From Terriglobales bacterium (GTDB taxonomy: Bacteria > Acidobacteriota > Terriglobia > Terriglobales > Acidobacteriaceae), in contig DATHMF010000005.1 in the NCBI GenBank assembly GCA_035487355.1, positions 1-34,151 on the forward strand: a stretch of 34,151 nt of DNA. Direction: 5' to 3'. Position 1 is the stretch's first letter; the number at the start of each line of letters is the position of its first letter. The position numbers and the translations under genes are program-made. Under the pieces are notes generated by a model. That model was not told where the DNA came from, searched no databases, and was given only the letters and a program-made list of their open reading frames with translations. Shown one piece after another: positions 17,595-24,387 of this stretch.

Positions 17595-18524
17595 ATGGGC
17601 TCAGAAGCAGTCATTTCTGTTCGTGATTTACGAAAAAATTACGGTGCGCTGGAAGCGGTCAAAGGCATTGACTTCGAAGTATGTGCGGGCGAAGTCTTTG
17701 GACTTTTAGGACCGAACGGCGCGGGCAAGACGACCACGGTAGAAATCCTGGAAGGCCTCCGTCCGCGCAGCGCCGGTGGGGCTTCTGTTCTGGGATTCGA
17801 TCCCGACCGCCAGACCCAGCAGTTGAAGGACCGCATCGGAGTCTGTTTGCAGGCCACCAACCTGCCGGAAAAAATCCGCGTGCGCGAAGCGCTTGACCTA
17901 TTTGCGACTTTTTACACCCGCAACGTCAGCGCCGATCAGCTTCTCAAGCGCCTGCAGTTGTGGGAGAAACGCGAGGCGTTTTACTCGACCCTCTCCGGAG
18001 GCCAGAAGCAGCGGCTGGCAATTGCACTCGCGCTGGTGAATGATCCGCAACTGCTGTTTCTCGATGAGCCCACCACGGGGCTTGATCCTCAGATTCGCCT
18101 TGAAATTCACCGCCTGGTGGAAGAGCTGAAGGCGGAAAAGCGTACCGTGGTGCTGACCACGCATTACATTGAAGAGGCCGAGCGCCTGTGCGACCGCGTG
18201 GCCATCATGGATGAAGGCAAGATCGTCGCCATGGGCACGCCTAAAGAGCTGCAGCAGAAGAGCCGCGAGCAATCCCGTATCGAGATCACGTGCGCCCAGC
18301 CTTTTGATGGCATTCAGTTACCGCAATGGCCCGATGCGGTTGACAGCTGCCTGGATGACGACCGCCGCACTCTGACGGTCCATTCCACCCGCCCCGCCCG
18401 TACTTTGGTGGAGATCATGAAGTGGCTCGACCAGAACGGAATGCAGTTGGAAGATGTACACCTGAAGCGGCCTACCCTGGAAGATGTCTTTGTGGAGCTT
18501 ACAGGCAAGAAGCTGCGGGACTAA
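17595..18524 (+). CDS. ABC exporter ATP-binding protein (DrrA-like)
   Basis: A 309-aa ATPase of a type-2 ABC exporter. Walker A is GPNGAGKTT (39-47), the Q-loop has Q86, the signature is LSGGQ (133-137), Walker B is LLFLDEP (153-159), and the switch His lies in TTHYIEEAE. The C-terminal 80 residues (ITCAQPFDG... ending in LEDVFVELTGKKLRD) are the accessory domain typical of DrrA/CcmA-type subunits. It pairs with the permease gene 11 nt downstream. The substrate is unknown; relatives export drugs, lipids or polysaccharides. Confidence 0.92.
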   Translation: MGSEAVISVRDLRKNYGALEAVKGIDFEVCAGEVFGLLGPNGAGKTTTVEILEGLRPRSAGGASVLGFDPDRQTQQLKDRIGVCLQATNLPEKIRVREALDLFATFYTRNVSADQLLKRLQLWEKREAFYSTLSGGQKQRLAIALALVNDPQLLFLDEPTTGLDPQIRLEIHRLVEELKAEKRTVVLTTHYIEEAERLCDRVAIMDEGKIVAMGTPKELQQKSREQSRIEITCAQPFDGIQLPQWPDAVDSCLDDDRRTLTVHSTRPARTLVEIMKWLDQNGMQLEDVHLKRPTLEDVFVELTGKKLRD

Positions 18525-18535
18525 ATCGAAATCAA

Positions 18536-19363
18536 ATGAACACGAAATCTTATTTGGCACTCATTGCGATTGATCTGAAGCTGGCGTTACGCCGGCCGGC
18601 GGTGATCTTTTTCAATTATCTTTTCCCGCTCATGTTCTTTTTTATCTTTGGAATGTTGTTTAAGGCAGGCCGCGTGCCCGGCGCCATTACTCAGGTTCTG
18701 AGCATGACCATTGCACTGGGCGTGCTGGGCAATGGATTGTTCGGCGCAGGCTTGAGGGCCATCCAGGAGCGAGAGCTGAATATCCTGCGCCGCTACAAGG
18801 TGACGCCGATTACCCCGGTCCCCTTGCTGTTGGGTTCCATGGTTACCGGCTGGGTCATTTTCTTGCCTTACATCGTGGTGATATTCTGGCTCTCGCACGT
18901 CCTCTACCACATGTCATGGCCGTCAAACATGGTGTCAATTCTGGTCTTTATATCCGTGGGGCAAGTGGCCTTTCGCGCCATGGGATTGGTGATTGCCTCG
19001 GTCGCCAACTCCATGCAAGAGGGCACAATCCTGGTGCAGCTTTGCTACTTTCCCATGCTATTTCTGAGCGGCGCTACTTTTCCTGCTGAAATGTTTCCCA
19101 GGTGGCTTCAGATCGTCACGAATTTCATCCCTGCAACCTATCTGGTGAGAGGAGTAAAAGAGTTGATGGTGGAAAACCATAGCCTGAGCCAGGAATGGAC
19201 AGCGCTTGCGGCACTGCTCACCACCATCGTGGTCGGAGTAATCGTGGGCATGAAACTCTTCCGCTGGGAAAAAGACGAGAAGATCCGCACCTCCGCCAAG
19301 CTCTGGATTCTTGCCGTACTGCTGCCGTTTCTGCTTTTGGGAATCTGGCAGGCGTACAAATAG
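18536..19363 (+). CDS. ABC-2 type exporter permease (DrrB-like)
   Basis: A 275-aa membrane subunit partnering the ATPase just upstream. It has six hydrophobic segments: an N-terminal one at PAVIFFNYLFPLMFFFIFGMLF, four in the middle, and one at the C-terminus (LWILAVLLPFLLLGIWQAYK). The ABC-2 hallmark stretch is visible in LCYFPMLFLSGATFPAEMFP followed by NFIPATYLVRGVKELM. The ATG at 18536 is preferred because an upstream in-frame extension overlaps the ATPase gene by over 100 nt. The pair makes a complete minimal exporter. Confidence 0.92.
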   Translation: MNTKSYLALIAIDLKLALRRPAVIFFNYLFPLMFFFIFGMLFKAGRVPGAITQVLSMTIALGVLGNGLFGAGLRAIQERELNILRRYKVTPITPVPLLLGSMVTGWVIFLPYIVVIFWLSHVLYHMSWPSNMVSILVFISVGQVAFRAMGLVIASVANSMQEGTILVQLCYFPMLFLSGATFPAEMFPRWLQIVTNFIPATYLVRGVKELMVENHSLSQEWTALAALLTTIVVGVIVGMKLFRWEKDEKIRTSAKLWILAVLLPFLLLGIWQAYK

Positions 19364-19504
19364 AGTTCAGCTCATATCTGCGGCCGACAGTGGAAGCCTG
19401 GGTTTGCGTGTGACCCAAAATCGCCGCCGTCAGGTGAAAGAAGTCACCTGCCGCGAGCTTGCTTTGCAGGTAGAATAGCTCTGTCGGCTCCATACGCACT
19501 TTGC

Positions 19505-19581
19505 GCGCCCGTAGCTCAGTTGGATAGAGCGGCTGGCTTCGAACCAGTAGGTCGGGAGTTCGAATCTCTCCGGGCGCGCCA
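19505..19581 (+). tRNA. tRNA-Arg, anticodon TCG
   Basis: A full cloverleaf of 77 nt with CCA encoded. The acceptor GCGCCCG (19505-19511) pairs with CGGGCGC (19571-19577). The D stem is GCTC/GAGC, the anticodon stem GCTGG/CCAGT, and the loop CTTCGAA with TCG at 19539-19541. The T arm is GGGAG-TTCGAAT-CTCTC. It should read CGA. TAGAAT at 19471-19476 is a possible -10 box. The 3' part (from 19558, plus 4 nt past CCA) is repeated exactly at 19741-19768. Confidence 0.96.
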
Positions 19582-19663
19582 TTCCTTCCAACCCTCGCAT
19601 TTTCGATATCAAAACATTCACGCCCGATCCTTCGGCTGCGCTCAGGATTTCGCCTGCGGACTC

Positions 19664-19704
19664 TCACCCCAGCAAGCCAAAACCGGGCTTGCCGGGGACC
19701 CCGA
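19664..19704 (+). repeat. 41-nt hairpin repeat, copy 1
   Basis: TCACCCCAGCAAGCC...GGCTTGCCGGGGACCCCGA. The arms CCCC-A-GCAAGCC and GGCTTGC-C-GGGG form a stem with a single mismatch and an AAAACCG-type loop. It matches copy 2 at 20173-20213 at 38 of 41 positions. Confidence 0.65.
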
Positions 19705-19740
19705 GGCTCCCGCTTCGCTCACGCCCGCAAAACGGCTCAA

Positions 19741-19768
19741 GTTCGAATCTCTCCGGGCGCGCCATTCC
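19741..19768 (+). repeat. Duplicated 3' end of tRNA-Arg (att-like direct repeat)
   Basis: 28 nt identical to 19558-19585, covering the T loop, acceptor 3' strand, CCA and four flanking bases, 183 bp downstream. This is the usual footprint of integration into a tRNA 3' end, where attL and attR share the tRNA tail. No integrase gene lies between or next to the copies, so this is a remnant or the scar of a very small element. Confidence 0.75.
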
Positions 19769-20137
19769 ATCGATTTTGCTCTTTGGAAGATCACGTCAAG
19801 CAGTGTGCGACGGGGGTACTTGCAGCAAGTGGCTGGAGCCCTAAAAACAGCGCTGATCACCGCATATTTGCTGGGGAAAATTGATTTCAGGGTGGGGACT
19901 TGCTGTGTGACAGCTCAAAGTTCGCAGCTCCAAGCTCCAAGGAAAAGCAAAGCCTTTTCGCCACGGATGAACGCGGATGAAAAACTGCTTCCATTCCAAG
20001 GGCTCCGCTGCGCTGCGCCCGGCCTTCGGCAGAGCGGAAGGAACACTTTGTCCATCCTTACCCAGCGCTGGCGCGCTGGGCTAACCTCTGTTCGCGCTTA
20101 CAGCGCTCGAATTTTCAAAGACTGGCTTCATTCTAAG

Positions 20138-20486
20138 GGCTCCGCAGCCAAAACACGGCTGCTACACCGTCCTCACCCCATCAAGCCAAAACCGGGCTTG
20201 CTGGGGACCCCGACTCGCGCTACGCTCGCGCAATCCGGCGCTCGCTTCGCGCTCACCCGTTCTAAGGGTTCGGCAATACCGACCGACAACGAATTTTCAA
20301 AGACCTCTAAGGGCTTTATTCTAAGGGCTCCGCGGTAGACCGCTTTGCCCTCGCGCTGTGCTCGCGCTGGCTCGGCGCTCGCTCCGCGCTCAGCTTTCAC
20401 ATAAGGGCTCCGCAGCCAAAACAAGGCTGCTGCACCCTCGCGCTACGCTCGCGCAATCCGGCGCTCGCTCCGCGCTCACCCTATTC
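20138..20486 (+). repeat. Cluster of GC-rich composite repeats
   Basis: Three related units run in tandem from about 20138, 20329 and 20401. The consensus starts AAGGGCTCCGCAGCC, continues through AAAACAAGGCTGCTGC and CTCGCGCTACGCTCGCGC, and ends in GGCGCTCGCTCCGCGCTCACC. The first unit is interrupted by the 41-nt hairpin repeat at 20173-20213. The second has a diverged hairpin (GCGGTAGACCGC). The third (20401-20486) is complete and matches, in reverse complement, the unit at 6499-6589 beside the LolA-like gene. Confidence 0.7.
20173..20213 (+). repeat. 41-nt hairpin repeat, copy 2
   Basis: Near-identical to 19664-19704. The stem is CCCCA-T-CAAGCC with GGCTTG-C-TGGGG. The substitutions relative to copy 1 keep the hairpin, which suggests that the structure matters. 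It sits inside the first composite repeat of the cluster. Confidence 0.65.
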
Positions 20487-20532
20487 AAATTAAACCCTGC
20501 ATTCTGGAATGCTGTTCGAACTTGTGAATCTG

Positions 20533-20589
20533 CCTTTCTACCTTCTTTCAACCTTTCTACCTTCTTTCAACCTTTCTACCTTCTTTCAA
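20533..20589. repeat. Three perfect 19-bp tandem repeats
   Basis: The unit CCTTTCTACCTTCTTTCAA occurs three times without error at 20533-20551, 20552-20570 and 20571-20589. The third copy covers the stop codon (20586-20588) of the minus-strand zinc-knuckle gene. The unit is too short and unspaced for CRISPR. It is probably a replication-slippage array. Confidence 0.9.
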
Positions 20590-21461
20590 AACGTACGTAT
20601 GTAACGAGGGCCGGGGCTCGGGCCGTTCTGCTGCGAACTGTTCTCCGGAGCTTTCTCTGGCTGGTTTGGCACTATGAAAGGTGGAAAGGGAGAATGCCCG
20701 TGCAGGATTCGTTCATAGCGCTGGGAGCCTCCCTGCTGGCCGTTTGCTTGTGGTTCGTTTTGTTCGTTCCGTTGCTGGGCTTCTGCCTGTGGCTGGGCTT
20801 TTGCCGGTTGCTGAGCTTTTGCCTGATTTTGGACGCTGGTGACGGAGGCGGGGCTGATGCCGTCTTGCATCCCTTGTTCTGGTTTGTCTTCTTTTGTGTA
20901 TTGTTTTATGTCTGGCTGGACGGGCGAGGAGAAGGGGTTCTCGGCCGAAGTACCGATGGTCTCGCGAGGATAGATCTGGGCCCCGGTGATATCCCTAAAT
21001 ACGAGGTTTAAGCCTTCTATGGGCTGTTTTTTGGCGCGGCGGGAGGCTTGGCGGGTGGCCTCGCGTTGGTTGCGCGCCTCGAACTCAAAGGTGCGGAGCA
21101 CAGCGAGAGCGCACTGGCGCATTTCGGCGGCGGCGCGGAGGTCAATGTTGCCCTGGCAGAACTGGCGGGCGACCTCATTTAAAAACTCGGCCACGCTGGA
21201 GGCTTCGCGCATTGGTTTGGCGAGAAGGCAGGCCAGCTCTGGAATGGCTTGGGGAGTAGCTGGGGGGTTGCGCCTGCGAAGGACTCCGCCGGCGCGGCGT
21301 GCCGCCGCGCTTTTCTTTTGGGACTCGGGATCGTGAAGGAAGCAATATTGCCTGCCCTTCCGGGGATGGGCGTTGCACTCGGTCCCGTCAGTACGTTTAT
21401 GGCAGCAACGGGGTTGCTGGCTGGGGTTGGTTTTTCTTGCAAAGAGCTGTGCGATTTTCAT
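20586..21461 (-). CDS. Zinc-knuckle protein with Gln/Ala/Pro-rich tail, function unknown
   Basis: A 291-aa protein. The ATG at 21461 is supported by AAAGGAT 6-7 nt upstream. Residues about 18-46 hold a Cys/His cluster (CCHKRTDGTEC, then YCFLHDPES), a possible small zinc-binding knuckle seen in short uncharacterised bacterial proteins. A basic, Ala/Arg-rich helical stretch follows (SQKKSAAARRAGGVLRRR), then a conserved-looking helical part (AEFLNEVARQFCQGNIDLRAAAEMRQCALAVLRTFEFEA, described in part) and a low-complexity C-terminal third rich in Gln, Ala, Asn and Pro. Nucleic-acid binding is plausible from the charge and the knuckle but not shown. It is one of three unassigned minus-strand genes in the patch after tRNA-Arg. 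Confidence 0.7.
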   Translation of the reverse strand: MKIAQLFARKTNPSQQPRCCHKRTDGTECNAHPRKGRQYCFLHDPESQKKSAAARRAGGVLRRRNPPATPQAIPELACLLAKPMREASSVAEFLNEVARQFCQGNIDLRAAAEMRQCALAVLRTFEFEARNQREATRQASRRAKKQPIEGLNLVFRDITGAQIYPRETIGTSAENPFSSPVQPDIKQYTKEDKPEQGMQDGISPASVTSVQNQAKAQQPAKAQPQAEAQQRNEQNEPQANGQQGGSQRYERILHGHSPFPPFIVPNQPEKAPENSSQQNGPSPGPRYIRTF

Positions 21462-21545
21462 AGATATCCTTTCCGGTATCCTTTTTAGGGACACCTGAGG
21501 ACAATGATCGCGCACAATTGGTAGAATTGAGCTTTTTGATACCAG

Positions 21546-21557
21546 AATGATATCATT
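21546..21557. promoter_or_regulatory. 12-nt perfect palindrome, possible operator
   Basis: AATGATATCATT reads the same on both strands and sits in the 244-nt gap between two minus-strand genes. TGATA and TATCA half-sites also flank it (from about 21537). It could bind a dimeric regulator of the downstream zinc-knuckle gene, but no regulator is identified. Confidence 0.3.
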
Positions 21558-21705
21558 TCGAATCTTTTTCGCTACTGATAGGCACAGATTTAAAGACAAA
21601 ATCCCCACCCTTCGCAAAAAGCGCGCGAAAGAGTGGGCCACCCAGCCAGTTCGGGCCTCGACGACGAACTGCTTAGCGTAACGGCCTTATTCCAGGTTCC
21701 GCGGC

Positions 21706-22287
21706 TTACTCCACAGCCGCGGGCACCGTGACTATGGCCGCCGCCATTGCGAGCTTGTGATCCTTGTTCCAGGGCGGCCCGACGGCCCTCCGCACCTGGA
21801 GGAAGTGAGCGTCGAGGTTCTCTACACGCAACGCTTGGCGCGCCGCGCCCAATACGCTCTTCGCGTCGTACCAGTGGACGGGCCAACCCCGTGCCTCGGC
21901 CGCGGAGGCCAGGGCCTTGCGGTACATCACCCAGTCGGCAACGTTCTGCGCACGGTAGTCCTTGATTCGCTCGGCAATCGTGGGTGGAAGCGGTGGGCAC
22001 TTGCGAAGGGCGACACCAAGGATACGCGGCACCGCCATCGTGACAGCCTCCAAGGCAAGCACCGCGTGCCTCTCCGCCGACACGCGCACGCGCTCTACTA
22101 ACTCCACGGCCTCGCCGAGCGGGAGCCCTTGGCCTTCGCTGTGGTGCGGAATCTTGGGCAGGCCCTCGCCCACGAGTTCCACCCGGCGGCGGTCGAGGAG
22201 CCGCCCATCACGCGCCACCGTCACCAGCACCGCCCAACCGCCATGATCTGATACCCCGATGATGCCAGCGTTTCTCGATATGGACAT
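21706..22287 (-). CDS. Putative RuvC/RNase H-fold protein, function unknown
   Basis: A 193-aa protein. The ATG at 22287 has GAGGAA about 5 nt upstream. By eye, its acidic residues fall where RuvC-type RNase H-fold nucleases carry theirs: D14 in the first strand (IIGVSDHGGWAVLVTV), E80 in VLALEAVTMAVPRILG (compare RuvC AIEQVFMAKN), D141 in HWYDAKSVLGAARQAL, and D176/H177 in WNKDHKLAMAAAIV (compare the RuvC end DAADALAIA). Length is close to RuvC, but overall sequence is unlike it. It follows the helix-hairpin-helix gene by 28 nt on the same strand. Its GC content looks higher than its neighbour's. A nuclease role is an inference; a transposase- or resolvase-like role is possible. Confidence 0.6.
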   Translation of the reverse strand: MSISRNAGIIGVSDHGGWAVLVTVARDGRLLDRRRVELVGEGLPKIPHHSEGQGLPLGEAVELVERVRVSAERHAVLALEAVTMAVPRILGVALRKCPPLPPTIAERIKDYRAQNVADWVMYRKALASAAEARGWPVHWYDAKSVLGAARQALRVENLDAHFLQVRRAVGPPWNKDHKLAMAAAIVTVPAAVE

Positions 22288-22315
22288 GATGTTCCTCACG
22301 CCTAACCTCGCCCTT

Positions 22316-22843
22316 TCAAGGCTGGGAGCTGGTTGATTGGCTCCGATACGATAGCTCAACAAAGCCGTTCTTATAAGCGACTACGTTCTTCAGATGCCAC
22401 TTCTGCTCGGTGCCGGAGATACACAAGCAATCTTCAATTTCAGCGGACGTCAACCTGGAAAAAGCGTCTGGTAGTTGCCTGCGAGTAATGGCCTTTCCCC
22501 TCAGCCCGAACGCCGACGCGCCTAATCGTGTCCCTGCGTGAAGATAGATCAGAGACGGAGTCTTCCCGAGAAAAGCACCCAGACGATGTGCAATGTCATA
22601 GACTGTGAGAGAGCCGATTCCACGGATGGAGCCGATCTCATCTTCGACTATCTGATAAAGTGCAGCGAAATTTCTCGCCCTTCGGAGACTCTTCGCAACA
22701 GCCTCCAAACGTTGCTTTGCACGTCCGAGAACGGACTGAGGAATACGCCGCTGATGTGGATGGCGCGCTCCATCCGGTGTCACACAAAGAGATGCCTTCT
22801 CCATTACTGCGAACAGGCTGCGCTGGCTTTCGAAATAGCGCAT
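22316..22843 (-). CDS. Helix-hairpin-helix domain protein, function unknown
   Basis: A soluble protein of about 175 aa. The middle holds a clear helix-hairpin-helix DNA-binding motif, EIGSIRGIGSLTVYDIAHRL (69-88). A basic region precedes it (RRIPQSVLGRAKQRLEAVAKSLRRAR), and LIYLHAGTRLGASAFGLRGK follows. HhH motifs bind DNA backbone non-specifically in repair and recombination proteins. No catalytic glycosylase Asp or nuclease motif is evident. The start is uncertain: ATG 22843, ATG 22804 and a TTG at 22915 are open, none with a Shine-Dalgarno sequence. It is the first gene of a pair with the RuvC-like gene, 28 nt apart. Its base composition is more AT-rich than that gene's. Confidence 0.65.
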   Translation of the reverse strand: MRYFESQRSLFAVMEKASLCVTPDGARHPHQRRIPQSVLGRAKQRLEAVAKSLRRARNFAALYQIVEDEIGSIRGIGSLTVYDIAHRLGAFLGKTPSLIYLHAGTRLGASAFGLRGKAITRRQLPDAFSRLTSAEIEDCLCISGTEQKWHLKNVVAYKNGFVELSYRSQSTSSQP

Positions 22844-23142
22844 TTCATGACGTGCGCCGCTTCGGAAGTTCAGAATGTAGGACGAGACAATTGCGTCAAG
22901 AAACATCACAAACAATTGTATTCTGGAACGGGATTTCTGCTGAGTTTTGCAGATTTGTAAACGTACGCTTATTTAGCACGAACCGCTGTCGACTTGATTA
23001 GGACGAAACAGAGGGCCATTCCATTCGATGGTCAATCCGGCTCAGATTTCAGGAAGTTAGAAGACTATAAGGAAAACAGACCCTGAGGTTTTGACTTCTG
23101 CGCGGCAGGCCGGACTTTGCCAATGGGTTTGGAGCCAGGAGA

Positions 23143-24387
23143 ATGGCAACGACAAAGATCAGTCCGGTTCCTACGCTCGTACCACCGGTGAGCGATGCAA
23201 ATCCTATACCTCACAAAGTTTCTCATTCGGCAACCTTCTGGCAACGACATCGCTTTGGGCTGATCGGAACCGTCTTGGCAGTCGCCGCAGCCGCATTTGC
23301 CTATTATCACTGGGTCTTGGCGAAACCCAAGGTTGTCTACACTACTGCGACCGTCCAACGTGGCGATGTCGAGAGCACGGTCGTGGCCGCCGGTATCGTT
23401 CAGCCCGTCAAGTATGTCGATGTTGGAGCCCAGACTTCCGGCATGCTCAAATCATTGAAGGTCCAGCGTGGCGATCACGTGGAAAAGGGCCAGTTGCTCG
23501 CGGAAATTGACCCGGCTCTGGCGGACACCGCGCTCACATCGTCCAACGCGGCGCTCTCGAGCATAACATCGCAGCGCGCTGTCAAACAGGCGGCACTGGT
23601 GCTCGCCAAGGCGCAGTTGGTCCGGAGCGATGAGCTCTTTGCCGCACTGGTAATCTCGGCAAGCGACCATGACGTAGCCCGGGCTAGCTACGCTGCCGCT
23701 CTCGCCGACGTCGCCTCGCTCTCGGCGCAGATGAGGCAAGCCGGCGCGGCCGTAGCCACCGGCAAAACCAATTTGGGCTATACCAAGATCACGGCGCCCA
23801 TGGCCGGTGAAGTCGTTTCCATCACTCTGCTGGAAGGTCAAACCCTCAACGCCAATCAGTCGGCGCCGAATCTCATGCGCATTGCCGACATCAGCACCGT
23901 GACCGTCTGGTCGCAGGTTTCGGAAGCCGACATTGTCGACGTCAAGCCCGGCCAGGCTGCCTATTTCACCGTCCTGGGCTCGCCCCGGCGCTGGTCTGGG
24001 AAAGTCCGGCAGGTTCTTCCCACTCCGGAGCTCATCAACAACGTAGTCTTCTATGACGTTCTCTTCGATATCCCCAATCCTGGGGGTGAACTGAAAATTC
24101 AGATGACGGCACAGGTTTTCATCGTGTTGGCGCAGGCCAAGGGCGTGTTGCTGGTACCGGCAGCCGCCATCGGTAATGCCAGCGAAGGTTCGGTCGTCAA
24201 GGTGCAAGTGCTCAAACCCGATGGCAGCGTTGAGATGCGCACGATCAAGATCGGCATTAAAAGTGAGCTTGCAGCCGAGGTCACCGCCGGACTGAACGAG
24301 AATGAGAAGGTCGTCATCGACGGAAAGACGGCAACGGCAACGGCGGCCAAGAAGACCAGCGCGCTGAGCTCTCAGAAGGGCCGCTAA
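23143..24387 (+). CDS. macA: Efflux periplasmic adaptor subunit (MacA-like)
   Basis: Membrane-fusion protein of a MacAB-type efflux system, 414 aa. A single N-terminal membrane segment (about 38-56) anchors it. The periplasmic part has the lipoyl/barrel-sandwich halves (YVDVGAQTSGMLKSLKVQRG near 80-99 and KTNLGYTKITAPMAGEVVS), a short alpha-hairpin between them, a beta-barrel (DISTVTVWSQVSEADI) and a membrane-proximal domain. GGAG at 23131-23134 supports the ATG at 23143. The stop codon overlaps the start of macB (TAATG), so the two are translationally coupled. About 40 extra N-terminal residues precede the membrane segment compared with E. coli MacA. Confidence 0.88.
   Translation: MATTKISPVPTLVPPVSDANPIPHKVSHSATFWQRHRFGLIGTVLAVAAAAFAYYHWVLAKPKVVYTTATVQRGDVESTVVAAGIVQPVKYVDVGAQTSGMLKSLKVQRGDHVEKGQLLAEIDPALADTALTSSNAALSSITSQRAVKQAALVLAKAQLVRSDELFAALVISASDHDVARASYAAALADVASLSAQMRQAGAAVATGKTNLGYTKITAPMAGEVVSITLLEGQTLNANQSAPNLMRIADISTVTVWSQVSEADIVDVKPGQAAYFTVLGSPRRWSGKVRQVLPTPELINNVVFYDVLFDIPNPGGELKIQMTAQVFIVLAQAKGVLLVPAAAIGNASEGSVVKVQVLKPDGSVEMRTIKIGIKSELAAEVTAGLNENEKVVIDGKTATATAAKKTSALSSQKGR

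Larger units (their letters stand above)
19582..20532. other. Repeat-rich, non-coding stretch of about 950 bp
   Basis: No credible gene is present. The long open frame on the plus strand begins inside the tRNA and runs through repeats, so it is rejected. Contents are the tRNA-tail copy (19741), two 41-nt hairpin repeats (19664 and 20173), several GC-rich composite repeats (20138-20486), and CCACGGATGAACGCGGATGA near 19962, which echoes the inverted-repeat element at 9097-9264. The stretch looks like a landing pad where repeats have accumulated. Confidence 0.65.

Noticed and set aside
19520..20338. Plus-strand open frame of 272 codons
   Set aside because: It begins inside tRNA-Arg and runs through several repeat copies and the duplicated tRNA tail. 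There is no start signal and no protein-like composition.
20533..20589. CRISPR array
   Set aside because: The repeats are 19 bp, adjacent without spacers, and no cas gene is present.
20358..21011. Plus-strand open frame of 217 codons with apparent membrane segments
   Set aside because: The hydrophobic stretches are the antisense of the Gln/Ala-rich tail of the zinc-knuckle gene, and its start lies in composite repeats.
19582..23142. Intact prophage or integrative element
   Set aside because: No integrase, structural, replication or conjugation gene is visible. Only an att-like duplication and three unassigned genes remain.
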